From: Bryobacterales bacterium
GTDB lineage: Bacteria; Acidobacteriota; Terriglobia; Bryobacterales; Bryobacteraceae
DNA: 14,907 nucleotides
Direction: 5' to 3'
NCBI GenBank assembly: GCA_003132865.1
Contig: PKYZ01000721.1
Coordinates: 1,248-16,154, forward strand
Position numbers and translations under genes: made by a program. Below the pieces are notes generated by a model. The model had not been told where the DNA came from and did no database searches. It saw only the letters and a program-made list of their open reading frames with translations. Of the stretch, positions 6,851 to 14,866 are shown one piece after another (position 1 is the first letter of the stretch; each line of letters begins with the position of its first letter).

Positions 6851-7169
6851 GGTCCGCATGGATCGTTATGGAGGCGCGGCAGATTGTACCGAAATGCTGG
6901 CACGTCGGCGTTGGAACATCGACTGCCAGAGTGTTTCTCCCTGGCGCGAACTCTGGACCGGTCCGCGATGGGCGTTAGGCGGCCAAGTGGCTAATCATGG
7001 CTAATCTTTAAGGGGCCGATGAAGGAGCCGCGCCTTGTAGTCATCAATGGGCTGGCGCACAAATGACACCTCCTCAGCCTTCGGCGTTTGAATCGCCTCT
7101 CCAAGAACATCGGCAAGAAAGGAGAGAGACGGCTTGACTCATCGTAACCGAGGGTGAAAATACTTAAGT
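6851..7169. other. Intergenic stretch without an intact gene
   Basis: No convincing gene is present. It contains a direct repeat TGGCTAATC near 6988-7006, a possible decayed minus-strand coding fragment (7001-7138), and weak promoter-like elements reading rightward: TTGACT at 7134-7139 and AATACT at 7159-7164, with a 19-base spacer. The 10-base perfect palindrome TACTTAAGTA is at 7161-7170. Confidence 0.5.
7001..7138 (-). pseudogene. Possible C-terminal fragment of an unrecognised gene
   Basis: Reading leftward, 45 codons are open to TAG at 7001-7003 and look protein-like in composition: LSFLADVLGEAIQTPKAEEV, then SFVRQPIDDYKARLLHRPLK. A TGA (7139-7141) immediately precedes it in frame and there is no ATG, so no intact gene can be made. 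An AGGAGGTG precedes an internal GTG, which would give only 19 residues. I do not recognise the family. It may be chance. Confidence 0.25.
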
Positions 7170-7448
7170 ATGGACTTGACAATCGTCCGCGATCCGCTCC
7201 AGGATGATGGCGACTCCACAGCATGTGATGGCCTCGGCGATGGAGGGCATGTTCGCGCTCGAACCACCCAAGCCGGGGAGACTTACACCTTGCCGGTGAT
7301 GGCAGTCATGGTGGCGACGCCAGACCGCGTGGGGTACGAAGCCCAACCCCGCACCGTGTTCCCGAACCTCAAGTACGAAGGATGGCAGGGCTCAGGACAT
7401 TTCCTGATGATGGAGAGTCCGGACCGCTTCAACGTAGCCGTTGGATAA
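7170..7448 (+). pseudogene. Alpha/beta hydrolase C-terminal remnant with two frameshifts
   Basis: Three stretches read as one protein if two single-base indels are allowed. DLTIVRDPLQDD is in frame from 7170. ATPQHVMASAMEGMFALEPP is one frame forward, from about 7206 to 7270. ETYTLPVMAVMVATP then resumes in the first frame and continues to GWQGSGHFLMMESPDRFN and stop at 7448. The last segment is the family's C-terminal signature around the catalytic His (GSGHFLMMESP). The nucleophile region (G-x-S-x-G) and some 200 N-terminal residues are missing, so this is a truncated remnant. The apparent indels lie at GATGATGGCG and AAGCCGGGGAG, both next to G runs. Confidence 0.6.
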
Positions 7449-7471
7449 AGCTGATACAGTGTACGGAGATT

Positions 7472-8212
7472 GTGTGCCCCGGAACCAAAATTGCGGAACT
7501 CCAAAACAAGGGCTTTTGTGTCCTGAAAGCCCATTTCGCCCAATCTCTGATACAAAGTTGCGGTGAAACGTTTTGGCCAATTCTCCTGGGCTATCTAGCG
7601 AGAAATCACCGCAAGCCTAACCGCGGCGAGCATCGTCACTTTCTGGCGATGCCTTTTGAGCCGCCCTGCTTCGCCCCTGAATTCTTCTTTGACACTGGGA
7701 TTCTCAGCATCGTGCGTGGCGTTATGGATGAGATGGTAGTAGCCGATCAATGGGGCTGTGATGTGCCATTGCAAGGCTCAAAGCATCAGCAACTTCATGT
7801 GGATTATCAGCGCCCTTTATTTCCGGAGGCCCCTGACTTATCGCTGCCCACGTACATGCTGGTGGTCAGCTTTGGCCTGATTGACATTTTGCCGGCGCAC
7901 GGTCCAATCGAGATTGCCCCCGGCACTCACAGAATGCCGAGGAGTCAAGCCCTGCGCTCCGTTGAGGAAGCAGAAATCCGGATGCAGCCGGTGACTCTGG
8001 AGTCAGGCGATGTGCTCATTCGCCATCCATGGGCTCTGCATCGCGGCACCCCTAATGTGACTGATACACCGCGGCCTCTCGTTACCATTCGTTACGTGCG
8101 CCGCTGGTATGCCGACTACAGCCGCGAGGTCAATGCGATTCCCCCGGCGGTGTGGCAATCGCTCACGATGGAGCAACAGAACATGATGCGCTTTCCACTC
8201 GGAGACCGCTGA
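7472..8212 (+). CDS. Phytanoyl-CoA dioxygenase (PhyH)-like Fe(II)/2-oxoglutarate oxygenase
   Basis: From GTG 7472 this gives 246 residues with the double-stranded beta-helix iron site: HVD at residues 109-111 (QQLHVDYQRPLF) and the distal His at 190 (HPWALHRGTPN). An Arg downstream in PRPLVTIRYVRRWY suits 2-oxoglutarate binding. IEIAPGTHRMPRS is also typical of the family. It probably hydroxylates a small molecule or lipid; the substrate cannot be deduced. The start is uncertain. The frame is open from 7382, but 7382-7448 overlaps the hydrolase remnant and reads as shadow. The GTG choice places the family's opening LQNKGFCVLKAHF about ten residues in; its GGAG (7465-7468) is only 3 bases away, closer than usual. 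The gene ends 12 bases before the convergent SBBP gene. Confidence 0.75.
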   Translation: MCPGTKIAELQNKGFCVLKAHFAQSLIQSCGETFWPILLGYLARNHRKPNRGEHRHFLAMPFEPPCFAPEFFFDTGILSIVRGVMDEMVVADQWGCDVPLQGSKHQQLHVDYQRPLFPEAPDLSLPTYMLVVSFGLIDILPAHGPIEIAPGTHRMPRSQALRSVEEAEIRMQPVTLESGDVLIRHPWALHRGTPNVTDTPRPLVTIRYVRRWYADYSREVNAIPPAVWQSLTMEQQNMMRFPLGDR

Positions 8213-8224
8213 GCACGGTCGCGG

Positions 8225-10302
8225 TTACTCCACCACGCTGATCGGAGCCGGCGGCGAGAAGGCCCCCGGCAAAATCACCACCACCGGAACAGCCGCCAGG
8301 TTCGTACCCGCCGGCAGACTCGCTGGCAACTGCGCGTTGATCTGTGCCGCACCCGCGATCAGTCCGGGCGCCGAACCCGCCCACACGACGTTGGCCGTCA
8401 CTCCCGCGAATGTCACTTGAGGTGGGTACGCGGCCAGGAAGTATGGCGGAGGCAGAGGGTGATCTCGCCATCCGGAATTGGAGTCTCAAAACCACCCGTA
8501 CCGGTCGCGTAAATCGACACGATGGTGCCTAGCTTCGCTGGATTGGACGGCGTGTTGACGGTCCCATCCTGATTCAGAATGGCCCCCTGTCCGTTGATCG
8601 TGAAGATTCCCGGGTTGTACGAGCCGGGTGCGTCCAGCGGTGGCGCGCTTCGGCCCAGGTATTGAACTTGGGTGGTCGCCACATTCGTCGAAGTGCCGAA
8701 CGGAACCACTCCCTGAATCTCTCCGGCCTGGACCAGCAGCAGAGGCGCAGCCGTCCCGTTGATCAGCACCTGCACGCCGGAAAGGGACGTCGGGAAACGG
8801 CCGGATTCGTCCGGCGCTCCGGCGACTGGTTGCGCGGGCCCCAGGTTGGAACCGAAAAGCGCGAAGATCTCGCCCCCGGCGACTCCCGGACCAATCTGGC
8901 CCGATGCCAGATTCTCCAGACAACCAAAGTTCATCGCGGGAACGGTGAGCAGGTCCACCGGCGCCATCGTCACCATCGTTTGGGAGACTGCCCAGTAAAC
9001 CGAAAGCTGCCCGGGGGCGTCGATCGCGGCCACGCTGCCGCTTCCCTGCCGCAGGTACGTAGCGGCGGCCACGCTGCCCGCGGCGTCGGTCTCGATTACG
9101 AACTCCCCGCCGGCTGAAGAACACGGTGCAGCCAGCAGCGCCGCCGATTGCGCCGGCGGAAGCATGCCCGTGCCGTGGCCGAAGGCATATACGTTCCCCG
9201 CGCCATCCAGCAACACCCGGTCGAACTGCGTGCCGCCGATGTCGGTCTCTGCCAGAATGCTGCCGCCCCCGGCCGCAAGCCTCAGCAGGAACGATGGCCC
9301 CAATGGATACACGTGCGGCGATGGTACCGGCAGCCCGGCGGGCACCGGCGCCGGACTTACGCCCACCAGTGCTTCGTCCGACCCGTTCACTGCGATGGCC
9401 GCGCCGGTGCCAGCAAACTTCGAGTCCAGGTCCGGCAGAAACGTCGTGTACACAACCCGCCCGTTCGAAGTATCGACTTCCCTGACATAGGGTCCCGCGC
9501 CGCCACCGGACGGTTGGGAGTACCCCGTAAGGAATGCATTCCGCTGAGCATCGATGTCGAAGGACTGGATGGTCGCATCGGAATAGGTCGAATAGTCCAG
9601 CGAAGCGGCTTGCGGGTCCAATCGGACAAAGAAGTTGCCGCTCTGGGATTGATGACTCATTCCGTTGGATGTGACCGGAAAATCGGGGGACGAGGTCGTG
9701 CCAGCCACGTAGGCAGCGCCGGAGACTTCCACACCGATCAAGGCCGGAACATCCGCTCCCGAGCCTCCCAGTAGCGTCGAGTAGAGCAACGTTCCGTCTG
9801 GCGCGAACTTGGCTACGAATATGTCGCCACCGGGCAGGATCCCCACTGGTCCGAACGGGCCCAGCCCCTCTGGAACCACCGTCGGCGTGAGGGGTCCTGC
9901 ATTCTGCCGCTGCACCACGCCCGCCGTCACCGGGAAGTCCGCCGAATAAGTGAAGCCGGTGACATACGCGTCGCCCTGCGCATCCGTGGTGATGGCGATG
10001 CCGCCGTCCTCGCTGCTCCCGCCCAGATACGTCGCGTACAAAACGTTGCCGTTTGTGTCCTGTTTCATCACGAAAGCGTGAGAGCAGTAAACGGCAGTCG
10101 GGTTATCGAACGGCGACAGTTGCTGTGTGGCGCAGACGGTCTGCGCCTGGGTCTTCTGAAATGCATTGGCGGTAAGAGCCACCGGCAGATTCTGCCCCGT
10201 CCACCAAATGTTGCCTGCGCCGTCGACAGCAATGTTGCTGCCGGTCGCAGCCCAAACGGGCATGGCCAAAACCACACACGCCAGAATACCGGCACTCTTC
10301 AT
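8225..10302 (-). pseudogene. Secreted SBBP beta-propeller protein with Solibacter C-terminal domain, frameshifted
   Basis: ATG at 10302 (AGGA at plus 10309-10312) opens with the signal peptide MKSAGILACVVLAMPVWA. Beta-propeller SBBP-type repeats follow, for example LYATYLGGSSEDGGIAITT, GDAYVTGFTYSADFPVT and AAYVAGTTSSPDFPVT. The C-terminal part is TIGR03437-like: GGEIFALFGSNLGPAQP, GQGAILNQDGTVNTPSNPA and GTIVSIYATGTGGF. The first frame ends early at 8413 after an unnatural tail. The expected domain end continues in the next frame: PLPPPYFLAAYPPQVTFAGV, then APGLIAGAAQINAQLPASLP, to TAA at 8225. One base appears to be missing at about 8455-8465, next to a run of C on the coding strand. Joined, the protein would be about 690 residues, extracellular, of unknown function, probably adhesive or scaffolding. 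It could be an intact gene with a sequence error. Confidence 0.8.
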
Positions 10303-10547
10303 ACAAGTTCCTGTGGGCAGCCATTCCTGGCTGTACTGCTATGCATCAGTTTCTTCGCGCGCCGCGACGATTCTTGTGGGGCAGACTTTAGTCTGCGCGG
10401 GTCCTCCAGGACCCGCTCCCGCAGCCATCAGTCAACACTAGCCATCTGACGCACCGGGATAGCTCGACGTTAGCACGGCAGGTACTATGCCCTGCGCCCT
10501 CTCGTTGCGAGCTCGCTGCGGACGCTCTTCGCCGCGCGCAGCGCGCC
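10303..10547. other. Intergenic stretch between two minus-strand genes
   Basis: No gene is seen. It holds the double-hairpin repeat at 10373-10416 and a GC-rich patch near the end of the reductase gene with GCGCGCAGCGCGC (10534-10546). The latter could form a short stem but has no T run on the minus strand, so it is not a convincing terminator. Confidence 0.5.
10373..10416. repeat. REP-like element: CTTGTGGGGC plus two back-to-back palindromes
   Basis: CTTGTGGGGC (10373-10382) runs into GCAGACTTTAGTCTGC (10381-10396, 7-base arms, TT loop), immediately followed by GCGGGTCCTCCAGGACCCGC (10397-10416, 9-base arms, CC loop). It lies upstream of the SBBP gene start and shares its organisation with the copy at 663-719. 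Confidence 0.75.
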
Positions 10548-11549
10548 CTACCCCCTCTCGCTGTCGAGCATCCTCATCTGCCGCTCGTCATACCGCGTTC
10601 CCGCGACAGCCGACGGACGTATGCTCTCCTCGATGTGTGTCATCTCGGCGGCGGAAAGCTTCACCCGCAATGCCGCCAACGATTCGGAAAGCTGCTTCCG
10701 CGTCCGTGCGCCGATCACCGGAACAATCCGCTGCCCCTTGGCCAGCACCCAGGCGATCGCCAGTTGCGCCGCCGTGAGACCCTTTTCCGCGGCGAGCTGC
10801 TTCAACTCTTCGACGATCTTCTCGTTCTGCCTGAAATTCTCGCCGCTGAACCGCGGGAAGTGTGCGCGAATGTCTCCCCCGCCGGTGGGCCTTGAGCCGC
10901 TCAGCAACCCTCGAGAAAGGACGCCATAGGCCGTCACCCCGATGCCGAGTTCCTCCAGCACCGGAAAGATCCTCGTCTCGGGGCCGCGGCTGATCATCGC
11001 GTACTCAATCTGCAGATCGCTGATCGGTAGGACGGAATGCGCCCTCCGGATAGTGTCCGCCCCCACTTCCGATAGCCCGGCGAATCGCACGTAGCCGGCC
11101 CGGATGAGATCGGCGATCGCTCCGACCGTGTCCTCGATCGGAACATTGGGATCCAGCCTGGACGGGCGATAAATGTCAATGTGGTCCACGCCGAGCCGCT
11201 GCAGGCTATATGCGGCGAAGTTCTTGACCGCCACCGGACGCGCATCAAAGCCGCCCCAGCCGCCGTCGGGAGATCGCAACGCTCCGAACTTCACCGACAG
11301 CAGCGCTTTGTTGCGGCGGTCCTTCAACGCTCGTCCGATGAGCGTTTCATTGTGACCCGCGCCATAAAAATCGCCGGTATCGAGCAGTGTCACCCCTGCA
11401 TCCAAGGCCGCATGAATGGTGGCGATGCTTTCGTTATCGTCGGCGGCGCCGTATATCCCGGACATCCCCATGCAGCCCAGCGCCATGGGAAACACTTTCA
11501 GCCCTGTGCCGCCCAACGCGCGCGTGTCAACTTGATTTTCCGTAGTCAT
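10548..11549 (-). CDS. Aldo/keto reductase
   Basis: This 333-residue TIM-barrel oxidoreductase starts at ATG 11549. It would reduce an aldehyde or ketone with NADPH in the cytoplasm. Family marks are LGCMGMSGIYG, DTGDFYGAGHNE, LSVKFGA and IVPVIGARTRKQLSES near the cofactor site. The catalytic tetrad is seen as Asp57, Tyr62 and Lys87. The position usually holding the tetrad His (DIYYQHR in many relatives) reads DIYRPSRLDP here, so His appears replaced by Ser130. Relatives with RPAR/RPSR in this place exist in my recollection, so this is likely a subfamily trait. The physiological substrate cannot be told. Its 5' end is partly duplicated in a decayed fragment at 11953-12039, and its upstream region carries the CTTGTGGGGC repeat. 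Confidence 0.92.
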   Translation of the reverse strand: MTTENQVDTRALGGTGLKVFPMALGCMGMSGIYGAADDNESIATIHAALDAGVTLLDTGDFYGAGHNETLIGRALKDRRNKALLSVKFGALRSPDGGWGGFDARPVAVKNFAAYSLQRLGVDHIDIYRPSRLDPNVPIEDTVGAIADLIRAGYVRFAGLSEVGADTIRRAHSVLPISDLQIEYAMISRGPETRIFPVLEELGIGVTAYGVLSRGLLSGSRPTGGGDIRAHFPRFSGENFRQNEKIVEELKQLAAEKGLTAAQLAIAWVLAKGQRIVPVIGARTRKQLSESLAALRVKLSAAEMTHIEESIRPSAVAGTRYDERQMRMLDSERG

Positions 11550-11562
11550 GAACCCATCGTAA

Positions 11563-11587
11563 CTTGTGGGGCGGGTTGCAAACTCGC
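11563..11587. repeat. Third CTTGTGGGGC copy with an imperfect hairpin
   Basis: CTTGTGGGGC (11563-11572) is followed by GCGGGTTGCAAACTCGC (11571-11587), an imperfect palindrome with 7-base arms and one G-T pair. It sits between the reductase start and the small membrane protein gene, which are divergent. Confidence 0.5.
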
Positions 11588-11626
11588 TGCTGCAATCCGG
11601 ACCATCCCGTAACGCAGTGTTACGCT

Positions 11627-11941
11627 ATGGGGATGGCCGCTCCAATTCATCGGAGAATCGCGCGCTGGATCATCGACCATCTGCTTTGGGACACCAGTGG
11701 TACTGTGCGCGAGGGATTCTGGGGCGGGCTGTGGGCGGCACGGAAACTGTTGGTCGCTGTTGCGGGAGCGGCTTTGCTGACCTGGCGGGAATGGGTCGAG
11801 CACCATCCTCCCGAAATAGTGCTAGTGGCGGTGATACATTTCGTGTTCACGTTGGCCGTAATCGCCCTTGTGGTTCAGATCGGGCGATGGTTCAGCCGCA
11901 GCGATAAGAGGTCGCCCAGCAGGCAGCCGAAGGGCCGGTAG
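11627..11941 (+). CDS. Small membrane protein, two predicted helices, unknown function
   Basis: From ATG 11627 this is 104 residues; ATG 11633 is an alternative start. An amphipathic N-terminal part (RRIARWIIDHLLWD) is followed by hydrophobic segments LLVAVAGAALLTW and, stronger, IVLVAVIHFVFTLAVIALVV, then a basic tail. No clear ribosome site is present and I do not recognise a family. The hydrophobic pattern with flanking charges supports a real inner-membrane protein more than chance, but the evidence is modest. Its stop lies 11 bases before the reductase remnant, so it may occupy the site where an older gene was truncated. Confidence 0.45.
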   Translation: MGMAAPIHRRIARWIIDHLLWDTSGTVREGFWGGLWAARKLLVAVAGAALLTWREWVEHHPPEIVLVAVIHFVFTLAVIALVVQIGRWFSRSDKRSPSRQPKGR

Positions 11942-11952
11942 TGGGTCAGTTT

Positions 11953-12039
11953 GCTTTCGCTATCGTCGGCCTTGCCTACATCCCGGACATCCCCATACAG
12001 CCAGCGCCATGGCAAACACTTTCAGCATTGTGGCGCCCA
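11953..12039 (-). pseudogene. Decayed 5' fragment of a second aldo/keto reductase gene
   Basis: About 87 bases closely resemble the 5' part of the intact reductase gene (11428-11515). They share the blocks ATCCCGGACATCCCCAT, CAGCGCCATGG and AAACACTTTCAGC, with small indels. Read leftward it gives LKVFAMAL, then, after a one-base deletion, CMGMSGM and a stop; a further indel restores ADDSES, where the intact gene has ADDNES. It is a diverged relative broken by frameshifts and a stop, with nothing recognisable beyond either end. Confidence 0.7.
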
Positions 12040-12187
12040 TGCATCAACCCGTTCGCACCCGTCCTTGATCGCTTTGCGTCATCTGCCGGGGGCGAAAACT
12101 GGCGTAACGATGCGCCGTGCTCGCCCCTCGGCACCGCAAGATACATCAATATCCCGAACCTGAAGGACTGATCCGCATGGGCGCTTT

Positions 12188-12214
12188 CTTTGCGTGCTTT
12201 GCATCCCTTGCGAG
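12188..12214. repeat. Degenerate 9-mer tandem repeat
   Basis: CTTTGCGTG, CTTTGCATC and CCTTGCGAG are adjacent, forming three degenerate copies of a 9-base unit in intergenic DNA. I have seen similar TTTGCG-rich intergenic repeats in environmental bacterial genomes (recollection). Confidence 0.5.
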
Positions 12215-12311
12215 AGAAAGACACTGCCTGTGTTAGAGGATCAACGGTGTCGCCTGCCGCCAAATGGCTTTGTTCATCCACTCTTCATCCAACATCCGAT
12301 ACCCCGGATCG

Positions 12312-12338
12312 CCGCGTCTCCGTGCCCCCGCGTCTCCG
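12312..12338. repeat. Direct repeat CCGCGTCTCCG, 16-base period
   Basis: CCGCGTCTCCG occurs at 12312-12322 and again at 12328-12338 in the leader of the GH31 gene. Confidence 0.5.
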
Positions 12339-12427
12339 CGTCAAACATCGACGTCTTTTGTCGATCTTGGCGAGCGCCCCTCGCCTGGGCATGGCTCCGT
12401 ACTACAATGGCGTTCGGCAGGTACCTT

Positions 12428-14854
12428 ATGAAAAATCTCGCTTCCTCCGCCTTCTGTGTCCTCTTCCTCGTCAAATCCGCCACAGCCATCGATTTCACCG
12501 GCTTTGCCACCATAGATCCCCTGGCAAGCTACACCTCCACGCGCGACACTGTAACGATCGCATGCCGCGACCAGTCCCAAGTCCGCCTCTACATCCTCGC
12601 GCCCGATCTGATCCGCGTCCGAGCCTCCTTCCGCGCGCCGATGCCGGATCGCGATCGATCCTGGGCGATCGCCAAGACCGCATGGGACGTGCCGAAATGG
12701 AGCGTAAAGGAGGAGCCGGACGACCTGCTGATCGCGTCCGAAGAAGTGGAGGTGATCGTCCATCGGTCGCCCCTGCTAATCGAGTTCCGCGATGCCAAGA
12801 CCCATCGCACGATCAACCGAGACGCGCTGCCTATGATGTGGGACCCCCACGTGAACGACGGCAGGGTTGTCGCCCTGAAGAAACTCGGCTTTGACGAGCA
12901 CTTCTACGGCCTCGGCGAAAAGGCCGCGCGCTTCGATAAGCGGCGTGGCCAATTCACCATGTGGAACTCCGACACTCCCGCCTACAAGGAAGGCACCGAT
13001 CCAATCTACCAGGACATTCCCTTCTACCTCGGCTGGCAAAGCGCCGAAGCCTACGGTATTTTCTTCGATAACAGCTATCGCACGCATTTCGACTTCGCCG
13101 GTGAGTCGCCGGACCATGTCGTGTTTGAAGCCGAGGGAGGAGAGATGAATTACTACTTCTTCTGGGGTCCCTCGATAAAGAAAATCCTGGGACGCTACGC
13201 CGATCTCACCGGCCACCTACCCATGCCGCCTAAGTGGGCGCTCGGAAATCAGCAAAGCCGCTGGAGCTACTATCCGGACACGGTGGCCGAAGAAGTCGTG
13301 CGCCGCTACCGGGCCGAAGACCTGCCGCTGGATGTCCTCCACCTGGATATCGATTACATGCAACAATACCGGGTCTTCACCTGGGACCGTCACGGGTATC
13401 CGGACCCCACTGCCTTCACGGAGAAGCTCCGCAAGCAGGGTGTCAAGGTCGTGGTGATCGTGGATCCGGGAGTCAAATATCAGCCATCCGAGCCGGGCGC
13501 CGCCAATACCGCCGCTAACCCCGAAGTAACGGCCCAAGACAAGAGTTACTACGTCTTCAATCAGGGGTTGGCGAAGGACTACTTCCTCAAACGCAAAGAC
13601 GGCAAGCTCTGGATCGGCGCAGTATGGCCTGGAAAAGCCGTCTACGCGGACTTCACGCTCGACGCCGCCGCGCGCTGGTGGGGTGACCTGCATCGCGCGT
13701 ACCTGGATCATGGAGTGGCCGGCATCTGGAACGACATGAATGAACCGTCAGACTTCCTGGACCAAACCGGCAAGACCCAGATGGACGTGATCACTTACGA
13801 TGGCGGGGCCAATTCGCCCTACGCCGGGAATCGCAATGTTTTCGCGCTCAACGAGGCGCGCGCCACTTACGAAGGGCTGGAACGGTTGCGGCCCAACGAC
13901 CGGCCTTACGTCATCACGCGCGCGGCGTACGCCGGCATCCAGCGCTATTCCACCATGTGGACCGGCGACAACACCGCCACCTGGGATGCCATGGCCCTCA
14001 GCATCCCGATGTTTGAAACGTTGGGGCTCTCCGGAGAGCCGTTCGTGGGCGCAGACGCGGGCGGCTTCATCGGCCGCACTGACGCCGAGTTGCTCACGCG
14101 TTGGTACCAAATCGCGTTCTTGACGCCTTTCTGCCGGAATCATGCGCAAAGAGACGCCTACGATCACGAACCGTGGCGCTTCGGCGCTTACTACGAAGAT
14201 ATCATCCGCAAGTATCTAAAGCTGCGCTATCGCTTTCTGCCGTTCCTCTATACGGCGCTCGAAGAGGCCCACCGCACTGGCGTGCCGATCTTCCGGCCGC
14301 TGTTGCTCAACTATCAGAACGACGCCAACACGCTCGACCTCGACGATGAATTCATGGTCGGCGGTGACTTGTTAGTGGCTCCCATACTCAAGCCGGCATT
14401 GACGGGCCGGCTGGTCTACCTGCCCGAGGGAACCTGGTTTGACTATTGGACCGGCCGGCAACTGGCGGGGGGCCGTATGATTCATGCGGATGCCGCGCTT
14501 GAGACGGTGCCTCTCTACGTGCGCGGCGGAGCCATCATCCCGATGGGACCGGAAATGAACTATGTCGGAGAAAAGTCCACCGACCCGCTTACTTTTGAAG
14601 TCTACCCGGACGCCCAAGGCAACGCTCGCACATCGCTCTACGAAGACGACGGGGTAAGTCCCGCCTACCGCAACGGCGTTGAGCGGCGGACCACAGTGAC
14701 TTATCAGTCATTCAAAATCGATGTGAGCGCCCCAACCGGAAGCTATCAACCGGGCCCCCGCAACCTGGTGTTCGCGGTCCACCCCACAACGCGCGCGAGC
14801 AAGCCGGTGCAGTTCGCCGACGACGGCCGCCCCCACCACATTCAACTGCATTGA
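12428..14854 (+). CDS. Secreted GH31 family glycosidase (alpha-glucosidase/xylosidase-like)
   Basis: This 808-residue protein begins with a signal peptide, MKNLASSAFCVLFLVKSATA, so it acts in the periplasm or outside the cell. It hydrolyses alpha-linked sugars by the retaining mechanism. The catalytic nucleophile is Asp436 in GIWNDMNEPSDF, and the acid/base is Asp514 in MWTGDNTATWD. The N-terminal beta-sandwich runs to about residue 260 (FYGLGEKAARFDKRRG; YGIFFDNSYRTHFDF). The barrel follows (KWALGNQQSRWSYYPD; DVLHLDIDYMQQYRVFTWD), and the C-terminal beta domains include DDEFMVGGDLLVAPIL and YVRGGAIIPMGPEM. The length is normal for the family. ATG 12428 was chosen because GCAGGT lies 6 bases upstream and a signal peptide follows. 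The frame is open farther up to 12194 but without coding character. It stands alone. Substrate preference among alpha-glucosides, xylosides or others cannot be told. Confidence 0.94.
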   Translation: MKNLASSAFCVLFLVKSATAIDFTGFATIDPLASYTSTRDTVTIACRDQSQVRLYILAPDLIRVRASFRAPMPDRDRSWAIAKTAWDVPKWSVKEEPDDLLIASEEVEVIVHRSPLLIEFRDAKTHRTINRDALPMMWDPHVNDGRVVALKKLGFDEHFYGLGEKAARFDKRRGQFTMWNSDTPAYKEGTDPIYQDIPFYLGWQSAEAYGIFFDNSYRTHFDFAGESPDHVVFEAEGGEMNYYFFWGPSIKKILGRYADLTGHLPMPPKWALGNQQSRWSYYPDTVAEEVVRRYRAEDLPLDVLHLDIDYMQQYRVFTWDRHGYPDPTAFTEKLRKQGVKVVVIVDPGVKYQPSEPGAANTAANPEVTAQDKSYYVFNQGLAKDYFLKRKDGKLWIGAVWPGKAVYADFTLDAAARWWGDLHRAYLDHGVAGIWNDMNEPSDFLDQTGKTQMDVITYDGGANSPYAGNRNVFALNEARATYEGLERLRPNDRPYVITRAAYAGIQRYSTMWTGDNTATWDAMALSIPMFETLGLSGEPFVGADAGGFIGRTDAELLTRWYQIAFLTPFCRNHAQRDAYDHEPWRFGAYYEDIIRKYLKLRYRFLPFLYTALEEAHRTGVPIFRPLLLNYQNDANTLDLDDEFMVGGDLLVAPILKPALTGRLVYLPEGTWFDYWTGRQLAGGRMIHADAALETVPLYVRGGAIIPMGPEMNYVGEKSTDPLTFEVYPDAQGNARTSLYEDDGVSPAYRNGVERRTTVTYQSFKIDVSAPTGSYQPGPRNLVFAVHPTTRASKPVQFADDGRPHHIQLH

Positions 14855-14866
14855 GGTAGCATAGAC

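Larger units (their letters stand above)
11942..12427. other. Gene-free stretch with remnants and low-complexity repeats
   Basis: It contains the reductase remnant (11953-12039), three degenerate 9-mers (12188-12214) and an 11-base direct repeat (12312-12338). Open frames extending the GH31 gene upstream into this stretch read as non-coding (low complexity, Cys/Arg/Pro rich). I see no clear promoter for the GH31 gene. Confidence 0.5.

Noticed and set aside
7382..7471. Earlier ATG start for the dioxygenase
   Set aside because: This part overlaps the hydrolase remnant in another frame and adds residues with no family resemblance.
10534..10546. GCGCGCAGCGCGC as terminator of the aldo/keto reductase gene
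   Set aside because: The stem is short and no T run follows on the minus strand.
12194..12427. Upstream extension of the GH31 reading frame
   Set aside because: The extra 78 residues are low-complexity and lie before a good ribosome site and a clear signal peptide at 12428.
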